A stretch of 64,000 bases of DNA from Salinisphaera sp. (GCF_002729955.1 NZ_PBYA01000029.1:53627-117626), one strand, 5' to 3'; positions 34,552 through 43,738 are shown, counted from the first letter of the stretch. Numbers and translations: made by a program. The notes: generated by a model not told the origin, from the letters alone.

Positions 34552-35787
34552 TTAACCCCCTCTGGCAGCAAGGGCTTCTGCGTGATCGGCCTCCACGGCC
34601 GCATGAAAGTCGGCCAGAAAATTCGGGAAGGCCGCGCGCACCCGGTTCCAGGTGGGCATGAACGGCACTTCCATGGGATTGGCGACGTACTGCTCGCCCG
34701 CCTTGATGATCGCCTCGACGAAGACTTCCACGGTCTTTTCTTCTTGATGACGATCGTAGCCCAGGCCGTTGATCTGCGCATCGAAATAGAATCGTTCGAC
34801 GCTGTCCAGCGCATTGCGCAGATACACCGCCTTGATGGTGCGAATGGTTTCCGGTGTGAGCACGACGCCATAGGTCGCCAGCTTGCGATAGAGCGCCTTG
34901 GCGATATCCGCGCTCATCTTGGCCAGCCCGGTATCGGCTTCGTGATCGGAAACCGGCTGGTGCTTGTGGTCATAGGCATCGGCAATATCGACCTGGCAAA
35001 TCGCGTTCGGCGTGTAGTTGCGATGCACTTCCGCGAGAATACCGATCTCCAGGCCCCAGTCGCTGGGAATACGGATGGATTCGGCCACCGATGCCGTCAT
35101 CGCGCACTCGCCGGACAGGGGATAGCGGAAGCTGTCCATATAGCGCAGGTATTCCATCTCACCGACCGCGGTCATCAGCGCGCGCACCAGCGGGGTGACG
35201 AAAAGCCGGGCCACGCGACCGTTGATGCCGCCATCGGCCACCCGCGCGTAATAGCCCTTGGCGAACTTGTAGGTGAAGTTCGGGTGCACCATCGGATAGA
35301 AAAGACGGGCGAGCAGATCCCGGTTATAGGTCTTGATATCGCAGTCGTGCATGGCGAGTACGCGTCCACGCCCCGAGGCCAGGAAATAGCCCATGCAGTT
35401 CCAGACGTTGGCGCCCTTGCCGGGGCGCTCGGGTGCAAGCCCTTCGGCATCGAGCCGATCGTAGAGCGCCTGCAGGCGCGGGCCGTCGTTCCAGAGCACG
35501 CGATAATGCTGGCCCAGGCGCTCGAAGAATGCGTGGGCATGCGCGAACTGGGTAGCGTCGGCGGCGTCGAGCCCGATGATGATCTCGTCCAGATAATCGA
35601 CCTTGGCGAGTTCTTCGACGATATGCGGCAGCGCGTCGCCTTCGAGCTCGGAATAAAGGCAGGGCAGAATCAACGACATCGCCCGGCGCTCGCCAAAGGC
35701 ACGCAGCTCCGCCTCGAGCGCTTCGATGGGCCGATCGCCCAGCCGGTGCAGGGTGGTGATCAACCCGTTCTGATGAAAATCCGCCAT
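34552..35787 (-). CDS. gpgS: Glucosyl-3-phosphoglycerate synthase (GT81)
   Basis: A 411-residue retaining glycosyltransferase that transfers glucose from a nucleotide sugar to 3-phosphoglycerate, the first step of glucosylglycerate synthesis. Family marks are the start MADFHQNGLITTLHRL, the nucleotide-sugar region ILPCLYSELEGDALPHIVEEL, PGKGANVWNC (about 122-131), the metal-binding HDCDIKTY (147-154) and the acceptor-side SGECAMTASVAESIRIPSDWGLEIG. The length is typical. The phosphatase gene lies 12 bases upstream, so the two form an operon. The product is a compatible solute used under salt stress or nitrogen limitation. Confidence 0.94.
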   Translation of the reverse strand: MADFHQNGLITTLHRLGDRPIEALEAELRAFGERRAMSLILPCLYSELEGDALPHIVEELAKVDYLDEIIIGLDAADATQFAHAHAFFERLGQHYRVLWNDGPRLQALYDRLDAEGLAPERPGKGANVWNCMGYFLASGRGRVLAMHDCDIKTYNRDLLARLFYPMVHPNFTYKFAKGYYARVADGGINGRVARLFVTPLVRALMTAVGEMEYLRYMDSFRYPLSGECAMTASVAESIRIPSDWGLEIGILAEVHRNYTPNAICQVDIADAYDHKHQPVSDHEADTGLAKMSADIAKALYRKLATYGVVLTPETIRTIKAVYLRNALDSVERFYFDAQINGLGYDRHQEEKTVEVFVEAIIKAGEQYVANPMEVPFMPTWNRVRAAFPNFLADFHAAVEADHAEALAARGG

Positions 35788-35799
35788 ACCGTTCCCCGT

Positions 35800-36621
35800 T
35801 CAGATTTCGTGATGGGCGATCAACGCCTCGATCGCCTCGGCCCAGCCGGCGGGGCCCACACCGCGCGCATGGCGGATATGGCCGGTCGCCGGCGCATGAT
35901 AGCTGCCGTCAGGCCGGGCGACCCAGTAACCGATATCGGCCGCCTCGAGCATGTCGGCGTCGTTGCCGCTATCGCCCAACGCTACAGCAAGAATCGGACC
36001 GTGGGCCTGCGCATAACGTGCACGCAGCCAGTCCAGGGCATCGCCCTTGTGGGCCGGGCCGAGCACGTGCACGAAACGTCCACCCACCCGCACCACCAGG
36101 CCCGCTGCGGCGACCTCGGCAGAAAACACCTTGAGCGCGGCTTCACTGTCCTGCCAGAGCAGCGGCTCGGAGGAGCTGCGTTCGAGTGCCTGCAGCGCGC
36201 TCGCTGCATCAAGCCCGGTCGCCTCGACGACGTCGTCGACGCCCATATCGCCGAACCCGGTGAACCGAAAACCCTGTTCCTCGCGCAACCGGGTCACCAG
36301 CGATCGCAGCCGGTCGCGTTCCGCGCCCAGCGTGGTCAGGGTCACCGGCGTTTGGGCATCGCAGCGCGCGCCGTCGAAATAGCCCCGGGGCACCGCGACC
36401 GCGCCGCCGTTCTCCACGGCGAAGGGATGGGCGTTACCCAGCTCGGTTCGCAGCGCCGCCACTTCGGCCGCGGTCTTGCTGGTGACAATACACACCGGCA
36501 CGTCACGCGCGGCCAGCAATGCCAACGCCTGGGCCGCCGGCTGCCAGCCGTAGTCATCGTGGTCGAGTAACGTGGCATCCAGATCGGTGAACACCACGGC
36601 CGACGAGCGCGCCATTCTCAT
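35800..36621 (-). CDS. HAD-IIB phosphatase, probable glucosyl-3-phosphoglycerate phosphatase
   Basis: A 273-residue HAD phosphatase of the mannosyl-3-phosphoglycerate phosphatase group. Motif I is VFTDLDATLLD with nucleophile Asp13 and Asp15, motif II is the Ser of VTSKTAAE, then VENGGAVAVP, HKGDALDWL (motif III Lys) and GDSGNDADMLEAAD (motif IV). Family members remove phosphate from mannosyl- or glucosyl-3-phosphoglycerate. Next to gpgS the glucosyl substrate is the natural reading. Starts at 36621 (ATG), 36615 (ATG) and 36630 (GTG) are all in frame; 36621 was chosen for its distance from a GGGG element. Confidence 0.9.
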   Translation of the reverse strand: MRMARSSAVVFTDLDATLLDHDDYGWQPAAQALALLAARDVPVCIVTSKTAAEVAALRTELGNAHPFAVENGGAVAVPRGYFDGARCDAQTPVTLTTLGAERDRLRSLVTRLREEQGFRFTGFGDMGVDDVVEATGLDAASALQALERSSSEPLLWQDSEAALKVFSAEVAAAGLVVRVGGRFVHVLGPAHKGDALDWLRARYAQAHGPILAVALGDSGNDADMLEAADIGYWVARPDGSYHAPATGHIRHARGVGPAGWAEAIEALIAHHEI

Positions 36622-36840
36622 CGCGCGCACCCCGCCGACACGTGGAGCAGACAGACAGTCGGGATCGAATCAGTCATGGTATTGCGGCTGGCGGGGCAAT
36701 GGTGAGGCGGCACGACGCGCTCTCGCGTGCCGCGCGTAAGCCCGGGGCTGGCGAAATACGGATAACATGGTGCGTGTAATACGCATGGCTTCGTGCCAGG
36801 CGCTTCTTTTGGCAATACGGCTCGGGCGGGAACTTCGACT

Positions 36841-37521
36841 ATGCGCATACTCGTAATTGAGGACAACGAGGATCTTGCCGCCAATATCATCGATTTTCTC
36901 TCGGCTCGCCATCACGTGATGGACTCTGCCAGCGACGGCGTGACCGGTCTGCACCTGGCGGTCGTCAACGATTACGACGCGATCGTACTCGACCTCATGT
37001 TGCCGGGTATTGACGGCTTCGATCTATGCACACGTCTGCGCAGCGAGGCCGATCGACAGACGCCGATCCTCATGCTGACCGCGCGCGACACGCTCGACGA
37101 CAAGCTGGCCGGTTTCGCCTCAGGTGCCGACGATTACCTGATCAAACCGTTCTCCCTGCTCGAACTCGATGCCCGGCTGACCGCACTCGGCAATCGCGGC
37201 CCGCGCCAGAGCCAGCACGTGCTGCGCGTGGCCGATCTCGTGCTCGATCTGGACACCTGGCAGACCACGCGCGACAACCAGCGCGTGAGCCTCACCCCCA
37301 CCGCGCTACGCCTGCTGGAAGTACTCATGCGCGCCTCGCCCAGACTGGTGCGTCGCGGCGAACTGGAAACCGCCATCTGGGGCGACCACCCGCCGGATTC
37401 GGAAGCCCTGCGCACGCACATCCACGCCCTGCGCGCAGCCATCGACAAACCGTTTGGCACGCCGTTGCTGCATACGGTACCCACCATGGGTTATCGGTTG
37501 ATCGCGCCGGACGCGGCCTAG
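36841..37521 (+). CDS. OmpR-type response regulator of the second two-component system
   Basis: A 226-residue regulator. The receiver has IEDNED (6-11), phospho-acceptor Asp51 in VLDLMLPGIDG, the Thr of MLTARD and the Lys of LIKPFS. The winged helix (about 130-222) ends TVPTMGYRLIAP. ATG 36841 gives the standard start; the frame is open to 36793 upstream. The kinase gene begins two bases after the stop. The 219-base divergent gap to the phosphatase gene contains a GGCACG/CGTGCC hairpin at 36709-36731 and no other gene. Confidence 0.94.
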   Translation: MRILVIEDNEDLAANIIDFLSARHHVMDSASDGVTGLHLAVVNDYDAIVLDLMLPGIDGFDLCTRLRSEADRQTPILMLTARDTLDDKLAGFASGADDYLIKPFSLLELDARLTALGNRGPRQSQHVLRVADLVLDLDTWQTTRDNQRVSLTPTALRLLEVLMRASPRLVRRGELETAIWGDHPPDSEALRTHIHALRAAIDKPFGTPLLHTVPTMGYRLIAPDAA

Positions 37522-37523
37522 AC

Positions 37524-38798
37524 TTGTTCCGTCCGCTGCACAGCCTTCAGCTTCGGGTCACCGCGGCCCTGGCCCTGTTCGTGGCCGTGATGGCCACGTT
37601 GATCGTGCTGGCGCTGTTCGCGATCAACGAACGCCTTGAGCACGACCTGCTCGACGGCATGGTCGCCCACGAGCTCGGCGAGCTGGAAGCCGAGTACCCG
37701 CTCGAAGGCGAAGCGGCGCTGCCCAACTCGGCCACCATCAAGGGCTTCGTTGTCGAACCCGACGAACTTGAGCGCCTGCCCAAACCGCTGCAGCCGCTGC
37801 CGCTGCATACCAGCGGCGCCAACCTGAGCTACGGCGGACGCAGCTACCGCGTGGCCAGCACCGTCATCAACGGCAAGCGTGCCTTTCTGGCCTACGACAC
37901 CACCGCGATCGAATCCCGCCAGTCGGTGTTTCGGGCGGCGCTTATCGCAGCCGTGGTCATCGTCTTCGCACTGGCGCTGCCGCTGGGTATCTGGATTGCC
38001 CGGCTCAGCCTGAAACCGATCAACCAGCTGGCCGACCACGTCGCCCGGCTTGAACCGGGCGCACCGGGCCAGGCCATGGCGGAACGCTTCGACGGCTACG
38101 AAGTAGGCGCCATCGCCCGGGCCTTCGACCGCTTCATGCAGCGTCTGGACGGCTTCGTCGAGCGTGAACGCAGCTTTACCGCCGATGCCAGCCACGAACT
38201 ACGCACCCCGCTGGCCGTCATCCAGGGCGCGCTTGAAGTGCTGCGACAGGACCCACGCTTTGTCGACAGCGCGCCCTTGACCCGCATCGAACGCGCCTCG
38301 ACCCAGATGGCGGACCTGATCGAATCGCTGCTGTTTCTCGCCCGCGACGAGGATCGCAGTATTTCCAGCGAGCAATACTGCCGGGCCGATCTCGTGGTCG
38401 GCGAACTGCTCGATGCCTACAAACCAATGCTCGGCAAAAGCCGGGTTGAGATCGCCGCGCTCGATGCCTGTTCGCTTGCGGCCCCGCGCATCGCGGTGGT
38501 GATCGTATTCGGCAACCTGCTGCGCAACGCCATGCGCCATGGCGGCCCCAATATTCGGGTCACACTGGCCGATGGCGTGCTCAGCGTCGCCGACGACGGG
38601 CCCGGCATGAGCGCCGAACAAAGACGCCAGGCATTCGAGCGCGGTTATCGCCACGGTCGCGGCGCCGGACTGGGGCTGGGGCTGTATCTGGTACAGCGCG
38701 TTGCCCATCGCTACGACTGGCAGCTGCGCATGACCAGCCGACACAACGAGGGCACACGCGTGGAGGTACGCTTCGCGCCGCTAGAAAACACTGCCTGA
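37524..38798 (+). CDS. Sensor histidine kinase of the second two-component system
   Basis: A 424-residue inner-membrane kinase, best started at TTG 37524 just after the regulator stop. Transmembrane helices at about 12-34 and 137-159 flank a short periplasmic sensor domain of about 100 residues. HAMP follows, then HisKA with His224 in DASHELRTP, N box VVIVFGNLLRNAMRHGG, and G boxes DDGPGMS and GAGLGLGLYLV. The catalytic parts are complete. The periplasmic domain (SATIKGFVVEPDELERLPKPL) resembles the sensor of BasS/RstB-like or CpxA-like kinases only in size; the signal is unknown. Confidence 0.92.
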   Translation: MFRPLHSLQLRVTAALALFVAVMATLIVLALFAINERLEHDLLDGMVAHELGELEAEYPLEGEAALPNSATIKGFVVEPDELERLPKPLQPLPLHTSGANLSYGGRSYRVASTVINGKRAFLAYDTTAIESRQSVFRAALIAAVVIVFALALPLGIWIARLSLKPINQLADHVARLEPGAPGQAMAERFDGYEVGAIARAFDRFMQRLDGFVERERSFTADASHELRTPLAVIQGALEVLRQDPRFVDSAPLTRIERASTQMADLIESLLFLARDEDRSISSEQYCRADLVVGELLDAYKPMLGKSRVEIAALDACSLAAPRIAVVIVFGNLLRNAMRHGGPNIRVTLADGVLSVADDGPGMSAEQRRQAFERGYRHGRGAGLGLGLYLVQRVAHRYDWQLRMTSRHNEGTRVEVRFAPLENTA

Positions 38799-38964
38799 CC
38801 GGCGTGTTCGCCGTGCCGCCACAGCACGCCCCGGCCACCATTCCGAAACCGTGGCCGCATAACGCATGCCCGTGCGTCTTAACGTAATTTTGACGTTGAG
38901 TTGACGGTTCGCGCAGGGTCGACGCTTCATCATGACTGCGTTTGCGTATTACGCAGGAGCGCAC

Positions 38965-40065
38965 ATGGCGCAGCATAGCGATGTGAACGCGACCGGCTTC
39001 AAGGCTTGGCTCAAACGCCTGCGGCGCGGCAACCGCCAGCGACTCAACCGGCTGATGACCCGGCTGTTCGGCACCGTCGAACCCCTGGCAAGCCCCCTGA
39101 CCGGCGATACTCGCCGTATTCTCGTCGTGCGTTTAAACAAACGCCTGGGCAATATCCTTTTTCTGACCCCCATGCTGCGCAGCCTGGCGGCCTCCCTGCC
39201 GGCCGCCACCATCGATGTATTGATCGAGGATCCACGCCAGAAACCGCTGCTGGAAAGCCTGCCCGCCATCGGCCAGGTCTGGGTGCGCAACAAGTCATTG
39301 CCTGCGACGCTCAGGCTGCTCAGGCGGCTGCGCTCTATCGGCTACGACCTGGCCATCGACCCCAGCGGCAACTCCGCCAGCAACCGGCTGGCCCTGGCCC
39401 TGTCCGGTTCGCGTCAGCGCCTGGGGTTTGCCGCAAACGATCAGTGGGTCAGGCTCACCCATGCCGCCCCACGTACGAAAAGCCGTCATCAGGCGCTCCA
39501 GTCGGTCGAGCTGCTCACTTCCAGCATCACCGGCGTGCCCTGGAAAACCTTCGAAACCCTCGCCGTGTTCCCTCACGGCCCCTCGAATGCCGCCGCCCAG
39601 CGCTACTGGCAGGCTGCCTTCACGCCGCCGATCCGATCGACGACCCCCACCGTCGGGTTTTTCACGCCTGCGACCGGCGCCAAGCAACTTGATGCCGACT
39701 GGTGGCAAGAGTTCGTCGCCCTGTTCAAGCAGCGCCTGCCCACGGCGCGATTGCTGCAGATTCGAGCACCGGACCAGCCCGAGCCGATCGAAGCCGATAT
39801 CGCCAACGTGGCGGTTGCCGAACTCGACGTACTCGCAGCCCTGCTCGGGCGGCTCAACGGCTTCGTGGCCGCTGACAGCGGCCCCATGCATCTGGCCGCG
39901 GCGGCGGGCATACCGGTCGTAGGGTTATTCAAGGCCACGCCCGCCGAACAATATGCGCCCCTGGGCGACGATTGCGTATCGCTCGAAGGTACGGCGCTGA
40001 CCGCTTCGGCGGCCGTGGACGCGATCAGCCAGCGTGCCCTGTATCGCGGTTCGCGCGTCGCCTGA
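38965..40065 (+). CDS. GT9-family heptosyltransferase-like glycosyltransferase
   Basis: A 366-residue GT-B enzyme of glycosyltransferase family 9 (ADP-heptose:LPS heptosyltransferases). An N-terminal basic segment precedes the fold. Marks are ILVVRLNKRLGNILFLTPMLRSL, YDLAIDPSGNSASNRLALAL and the C-terminal nucleotide-sugar site GFVAADSGPMHLAAAAGIPVVGLF. AGGAG lies seven bases before ATG 38965; an in-frame ATG at 38932 lacks it. It probably adds a sugar to lipopolysaccharide or another surface glycan on the inner face of the membrane. The chorismatase gene follows 63 bases later. Confidence 0.88.
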   Translation: MAQHSDVNATGFKAWLKRLRRGNRQRLNRLMTRLFGTVEPLASPLTGDTRRILVVRLNKRLGNILFLTPMLRSLAASLPAATIDVLIEDPRQKPLLESLPAIGQVWVRNKSLPATLRLLRRLRSIGYDLAIDPSGNSASNRLALALSGSRQRLGFAANDQWVRLTHAAPRTKSRHQALQSVELLTSSITGVPWKTFETLAVFPHGPSNAAAQRYWQAAFTPPIRSTTPTVGFFTPATGAKQLDADWWQEFVALFKQRLPTARLLQIRAPDQPEPIEADIANVAVAELDVLAALLGRLNGFVAADSGPMHLAAAAGIPVVGLFKATPAEQYAPLGDDCVSLEGTALTASAAVDAISQRALYRGSRVA

Positions 40066-40128
40066 GTTTTGTTGCCTCATCAATCATCGGGCTAAACTGC
40101 GTCATCCTCCGACTGCCCTGTGACTGTT

Positions 40129-41103
40129 ATGCCCGACGCGCCGACCCAGGCCGCCACGGTAAGCTGGCGCGCCCATAGCGGGCCCGAAGCGTGCGACGAA
40201 ACCGGCTCGATTCATGTTCGTCATGCGGCCGACGCCGACGTGTTCAACTGCCCGCTGATATCGCTGGGCGGCGACTTCGATCAGGAAAGCTGGCAGATCA
40301 CCGCACCGCTCGAACGCGGGCAGACCGAGGGCTGGGAGTATGTCGTGGGCGGCGGCTTCGCCTTCGCGGCGCTGCATATCGATGACGGCGAAAATATCGA
40401 ATCGCCACAGCAGATCCAGCAGGCCGCCATCGATACCTATGGCGCGCTGTTTCGTCTCCAGCGCCGCCTGGGCCTGGGCCAGGTTCAACGCATCTGGCAC
40501 TGGCTGTCTAACGTCACCGCCGGCACTGGCGATGACGAGCGCTACCGGCGCTTTTGTCTCGGCCGTGGCCAGGCCCTCGACGCCGCGCCGCACGGCATGC
40601 CCGTACTGCCGCCGGCCACGCTGGTCAGCAGCCACCGCCGTGGCCTTCGCATGCATGCGCTACTGGGCGACACACCGGTGCATGCCATCGAGAATCCACG
40701 CCAGGTCAGCGCCTATGCCTACCCGCGCGACTATGGTCGGCGCGCGCCGGCCTTCGCCCGAGGCGGACGGGTACAGCTGGGCGATACGCCCTACCTGCTG
40801 ATTTCCGGCACCGCCAGCATCGTGGGCCACGAGAGCCGCCACGTCGGCGACGTGGCCGCCCAGGCCAACGAAGCGCTGGACAACGTCAGCGCGGTCATGC
40901 AAAGCGCGGCCTGCTGGCAAGACGATCGGGGCCTTAGCGCCCTGCAATGCCTGAAAGCCTATATCCGTGACCCCGAGAACGCTGCGATCGTCGCCGAGAT
41001 CGCCCGGACACGGGCACCCGAGGTACCGCTGGCACTGCTGCATGCCCCCCTGTGCCGGCCCGAGCTGCTGGTGGAATTCGAAGCCCAGATGCCCTTGGCA
41101 TAA
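40129..41103 (+). CDS. Chorismatase (FkbO/Hyg5/XanB2 family)
   Basis: A 324-residue enzyme of the family once called pteridine-dependent dioxygenase-like, which hydrolyses chorismate to a dihydroxycyclohexadiene acid or to 3-/4-hydroxybenzoate. Marks are the loop YPRDYGRRAPAFARGG, LLISGTASIVGHESRHVGDVAAQ, and near the C terminus CRPELLVEFE, where the catalytic Glu of the family lies. XanB2 in Xanthomonas supplies hydroxybenzoates for pigment and ubiquinone. Which product is made here cannot be read with certainty. The start ATG 40129 follows an in-frame GTG three codons earlier. A glycosyltransferase gene follows 79 bases later. Confidence 0.87.
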   Translation: MPDAPTQAATVSWRAHSGPEACDETGSIHVRHAADADVFNCPLISLGGDFDQESWQITAPLERGQTEGWEYVVGGGFAFAALHIDDGENIESPQQIQQAAIDTYGALFRLQRRLGLGQVQRIWHWLSNVTAGTGDDERYRRFCLGRGQALDAAPHGMPVLPPATLVSSHRRGLRMHALLGDTPVHAIENPRQVSAYAYPRDYGRRAPAFARGGRVQLGDTPYLLISGTASIVGHESRHVGDVAAQANEALDNVSAVMQSAACWQDDRGLSALQCLKAYIRDPENAAIVAEIARTRAPEVPLALLHAPLCRPELLVEFEAQMPLA

Positions 41104-41182
41104 GACAGGGCAGACCACCGGCGTCATATTCCCGTCATTCGACGACCCGATACTGGCCAAGCCATATGAATCGGGTGTTGTC

Positions 41183-42292
41183 ATGCGGATCGCCTATGCG
41201 GTGATGGGTTACGGCCGTGGCCACGCCATGCGCACGGCCGCGGTGCTGCCCGCGCTGGAACGCCACCATCGGGTGCGCGTATTTGCGGGGCGCGATGCCC
41301 ACGAAATGCTCTGCCACGACCACGACAGCGTCGAAATTCCGGTCATCGGCTATCAGTACGGCCCCCATGGCCGGATCTGTGCGCGACGCACCCTACGCCA
41401 CAACGCGCCCAAAGTGGCCGACCTGCTGATGGCCGGACCGCGCACGCGCGCCGTATGGCGGCAGATGGAACAGTTTGCGCCGGACATCGTGATCTCGGAT
41501 TCCGAAACCTACAGCCATCGCTTTGCCCGCCACCACGGCATTGCACGCATTGGCTTCGATCATGTCGGCATCATGGCGTTCTGCCACTGCAACTTCGCCC
41601 CCGGCGACGCCCTGGCCGGACGTCGCGACGGGCTCGGCTATCGTGCCTTCATGGGCGATCCGGATCGGGTAATCGTCTCCAGTTTCTATCCGGCCACGCC
41701 GCGCCACGAGCGTATCCGCACGGTCGGCGCCATTCTGCGCGAACCGGTGCGCCAAGCCCGCCCCAGCCGCGGCGACACGGTGCTGGTCTATCTCAACAAG
41801 GGCGCACACCAGTACAACGCCGCCATGGAAGCCGCGCTGCGCGCCTGCGGCGCGCCGGTCATCATCTACGGCACGCCCGAACGCGGCCAGCGCGCCAACC
41901 TGCATTTCAAGGCGCCATCACAGAACGGCTTCATTGCCGACCTGGCCGCTGCCGGCGCCGTGGTCTGCACCGCCGGCAATCAACTGCTCTCCGAAGCCAT
42001 ACATCTGGGCAAGCCGGTTCTTGCCCTGCCCGAGGACGCGGTGGAACAACGCCTCAATGCCGAGGCGGTTCGACGGATGGGCGTCGGCACGGCCGCATCC
42101 CTGCATCGACTCATGCCCGGCGTACTGCGCAGCTTTCTCGAACACGCCGACGGCTATGCCGAGGCCACCCATGCTCACCGGCGCGACGGGCTGAGCGAAG
42201 CGATCGACCTTCTGCACGGTGACATCGCGGCACTGAGCCGAGGCACGCGGAACAGCCCCGGCCCGCTCGCCTGGCTGACGGGCGCTTACTGA
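41183..42292 (+). CDS. GT28/MJ1255-like glycosyltransferase
   Basis: A 369-residue GT-B protein. The N terminus MRIAYAVMGYGRGHAMRTAAVLPAL has the GxGH-type motif of MurG-, UGT- and MJ1255-like transferases, and the C-terminal half has the donor site IADLAAAGAVVCTAGNQLLSEAIHLGKPVLALP, followed by VEQRLNAEAVRRMGVG. The frame is open to 40967 inside the chorismatase gene, but ATG 41183 is the sensible start. No membrane segment is obvious. The acceptor is unknown; pairing with a chorismatase makes a hydroxybenzoate-type or lipid acceptor possible (inference). Confidence 0.83.
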   Translation: MRIAYAVMGYGRGHAMRTAAVLPALERHHRVRVFAGRDAHEMLCHDHDSVEIPVIGYQYGPHGRICARRTLRHNAPKVADLLMAGPRTRAVWRQMEQFAPDIVISDSETYSHRFARHHGIARIGFDHVGIMAFCHCNFAPGDALAGRRDGLGYRAFMGDPDRVIVSSFYPATPRHERIRTVGAILREPVRQARPSRGDTVLVYLNKGAHQYNAAMEAALRACGAPVIIYGTPERGQRANLHFKAPSQNGFIADLAAAGAVVCTAGNQLLSEAIHLGKPVLALPEDAVEQRLNAEAVRRMGVGTAASLHRLMPGVLRSFLEHADGYAEATHAHRRDGLSEAIDLLHGDIAALSRGTRNSPGPLAWLTGAY

Positions 42293-42348
42293 GCACGGCC
42301 GCAAACCAGCCGCGTCAACGCGCAGCTCGGATCGGCGGGGGGGACGCG

Positions 42349-42876
42349 CTAGCGCGGTGCGGGATCGCGAATTACGTTGGTCGCCTGGTGCGCCAGAATG
42401 CGGCGATTGTGCTCAGCGCGCTGTTCATCGGGGTCACGCCCGGTCGGCACCGCTTCCAGACGCGCAACGTAGTCGGCGGGCAGGTCATGTTCGCGCGCGC
42501 CGTAGGTGACGAAGTCGCGATACCAGTCGAAGGGCACCAACTCGTCGTCGAGGTATTCCGGGCGGCCGCGATAGGTGGCGGCGCGCACGCTGCCCTGCGG
42601 CGTGCCCACATCGAGCTCGAGAAAAACGTAGGGCGGACCTTCCGCGGCATGCAGCCGGTCCAGCCGATCCGCGTCCAGCTCATACAGGGCACCGTGCACG
42701 ATATCGCTTTCGTTGCCGGTATAAAGCACGTTGCACTTGCCGGACTCGTCACTGCCATTGAGATGAAAATGCAGCTGATGACCGCCGAGCCAGGCCCGGC
42801 CTGCCGGGCGCACGCTAGGTACACGCTCGGCAAGCCGGGCGATCAGCATGTTCGAGCCGTAGGCGAAATAGAACAT
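42349..42876 (-). CDS. Gamma-glutamylcyclotransferase-like (AIG2/GGCT) protein
   Basis: A 175-residue cytoplasmic protein of the GGCT fold. The glycine-rich start YFAYGSNMLIARLAERVPS is the substrate-binding loop and Glu in LHAAEGPPYVF is the likely catalytic acid. Relatives release 5-oxoproline from gamma-glutamyl amino acids or act on gamma-glutamylamines. It reads convergent to the glycosyltransferase, with 56 bases between the stops. The exact substrate is not determined by sequence. Confidence 0.88.
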   Translation of the reverse strand: MFYFAYGSNMLIARLAERVPSVRPAGRAWLGGHQLHFHLNGSDESGKCNVLYTGNESDIVHGALYELDADRLDRLHAAEGPPYVFLELDVGTPQGSVRAATYRGRPEYLDDELVPFDWYRDFVTYGAREHDLPADYVARLEAVPTGRDPDEQRAEHNRRILAHQATNVIRDPAPR

Positions 42877-42965
42877 CGAAAACCGGGCCTTGGACGCAGA
42901 TGCCTAGCTTACATGGCGGCTGGACTACCGCGAAGCGGCCCAGCAGCACGGCGCGATATGACGCC

Positions 42966-42991
42966 AAAAAAAAGACCGCCCGAAGGCGGTC
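42966..42991 (-). terminator. Strong Rho-independent terminator of fliA
   Basis: On the minus strand GACCGCC (42985-42991) pairs with GGCGGTC (42974-42980) across a TTCG tetraloop (42981-42984) and is followed by eight Us (42966-42973). It lies 30 bases beyond the fliA stop, so fliA does not read into the cyclotransferase gene. Confidence 0.96.
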
Positions 42992-43021
42992 AGTTACGAG
43001 GTCCGTAAAACGGCGGCGGGC

Positions 43022-43738
43022 CTAGGCCGCTTCGCCGAGCAGCTTGCGAATCTGGCGGATGGCCCGACCGTGCAACTGGCAAACCCGCGATTCCGATACG
43101 CCCAGATGCTCGGCGATCTGGCGCAGGTTGTAGCCGCTTTCGTAATAGAGATGCATGAGCAGCTGCTCACGCTCGGGCAGCTGCGTGGAGGCTCGCTGCA
43201 CTGCGCCACACATGTCTTCATACTCAACCGCGGCATCCGGTGCGAATTCGATACCGGCCGACACTTCCAGCGACGGCTGTTCGACCATGGCGGCATCGAG
43301 ACTGGTCACGTGGGCCAGTGCCACATCGTCGCAGAGGCGTCGATATTCGTTGAGGGGCATACCCATCTCGGCGGCCACCTCGGTGCTCGGCGCGGCACGA
43401 CCACACCGCCGCTCGATATCGGAGCGCGCCTGCTTGACCGCGCGCGCGGCGCGATGCAGTGAACGCGGCGCCCAGTCACCGCGGCGAATCTCGTCGAGCA
43501 TCGCACCCCGAATACGAATGCCCGCAAAGGTCGAAAAGCTGGCCTGCTCGCCCGGCTGGTAACGCTCCCAGGCCTCGAGCAGCCCGATCGTGCCGGCCTG
43601 AATCAGGTCTTCAATCTGAACGCAGTCCGGCAGGCGCTGGTACAGCCGCCAGGCAATCCGCTTGACCAACTCCAGGTTCTCGTCAACGACCAGGCCGGCC
43701 TGCTGAACCGGGTTTAGTGTTTGTAGTGCCGCGTGCAT
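43022..43738 (-). CDS. fliA: RNA polymerase sigma-28 factor FliA
   Basis: A 238-residue sigma factor of the flagellar/motility group. Region 2 reads LVKRIAWRLYQRLPDCVQIEDLIQAGTIGLLEAWERYQ and FSTFAGIRIRGAMLDEIRRGDWAPRSLHR. Region 3 follows, and region 4 has the helix-turn-helix YNLRQIAEHLGVSESRVCQLHGRAIRQIRK. GAGGGG sits upstream of ATG 43738. It is a single-gene transcript, ended by its own terminator and separated by 284 bases from the upstream FleQ-like gene. No flagellar, chemotaxis or flgM gene is in the window, although fliA is usually within the flhF-fleN cluster in gammaproteobacteria. Confidence 0.92.
   Translation of the reverse strand: MHAALQTLNPVQQAGLVVDENLELVKRIAWRLYQRLPDCVQIEDLIQAGTIGLLEAWERYQPGEQASFSTFAGIRIRGAMLDEIRRGDWAPRSLHRAARAVKQARSDIERRCGRAAPSTEVAAEMGMPLNEYRRLCDDVALAHVTSLDAAMVEQPSLEVSAGIEFAPDAAVEYEDMCGAVQRASTQLPEREQLLMHLYYESGYNLRQIAEHLGVSESRVCQLHGRAIRQIRKLLGEAA

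Noticed and set aside
34435..36570. Open frame of about 710 codons opposite gpgS and its phosphatase
   Set aside because: Antisense shadow; the minus-strand proteins have complete catalytic motifs, and this frame has none.
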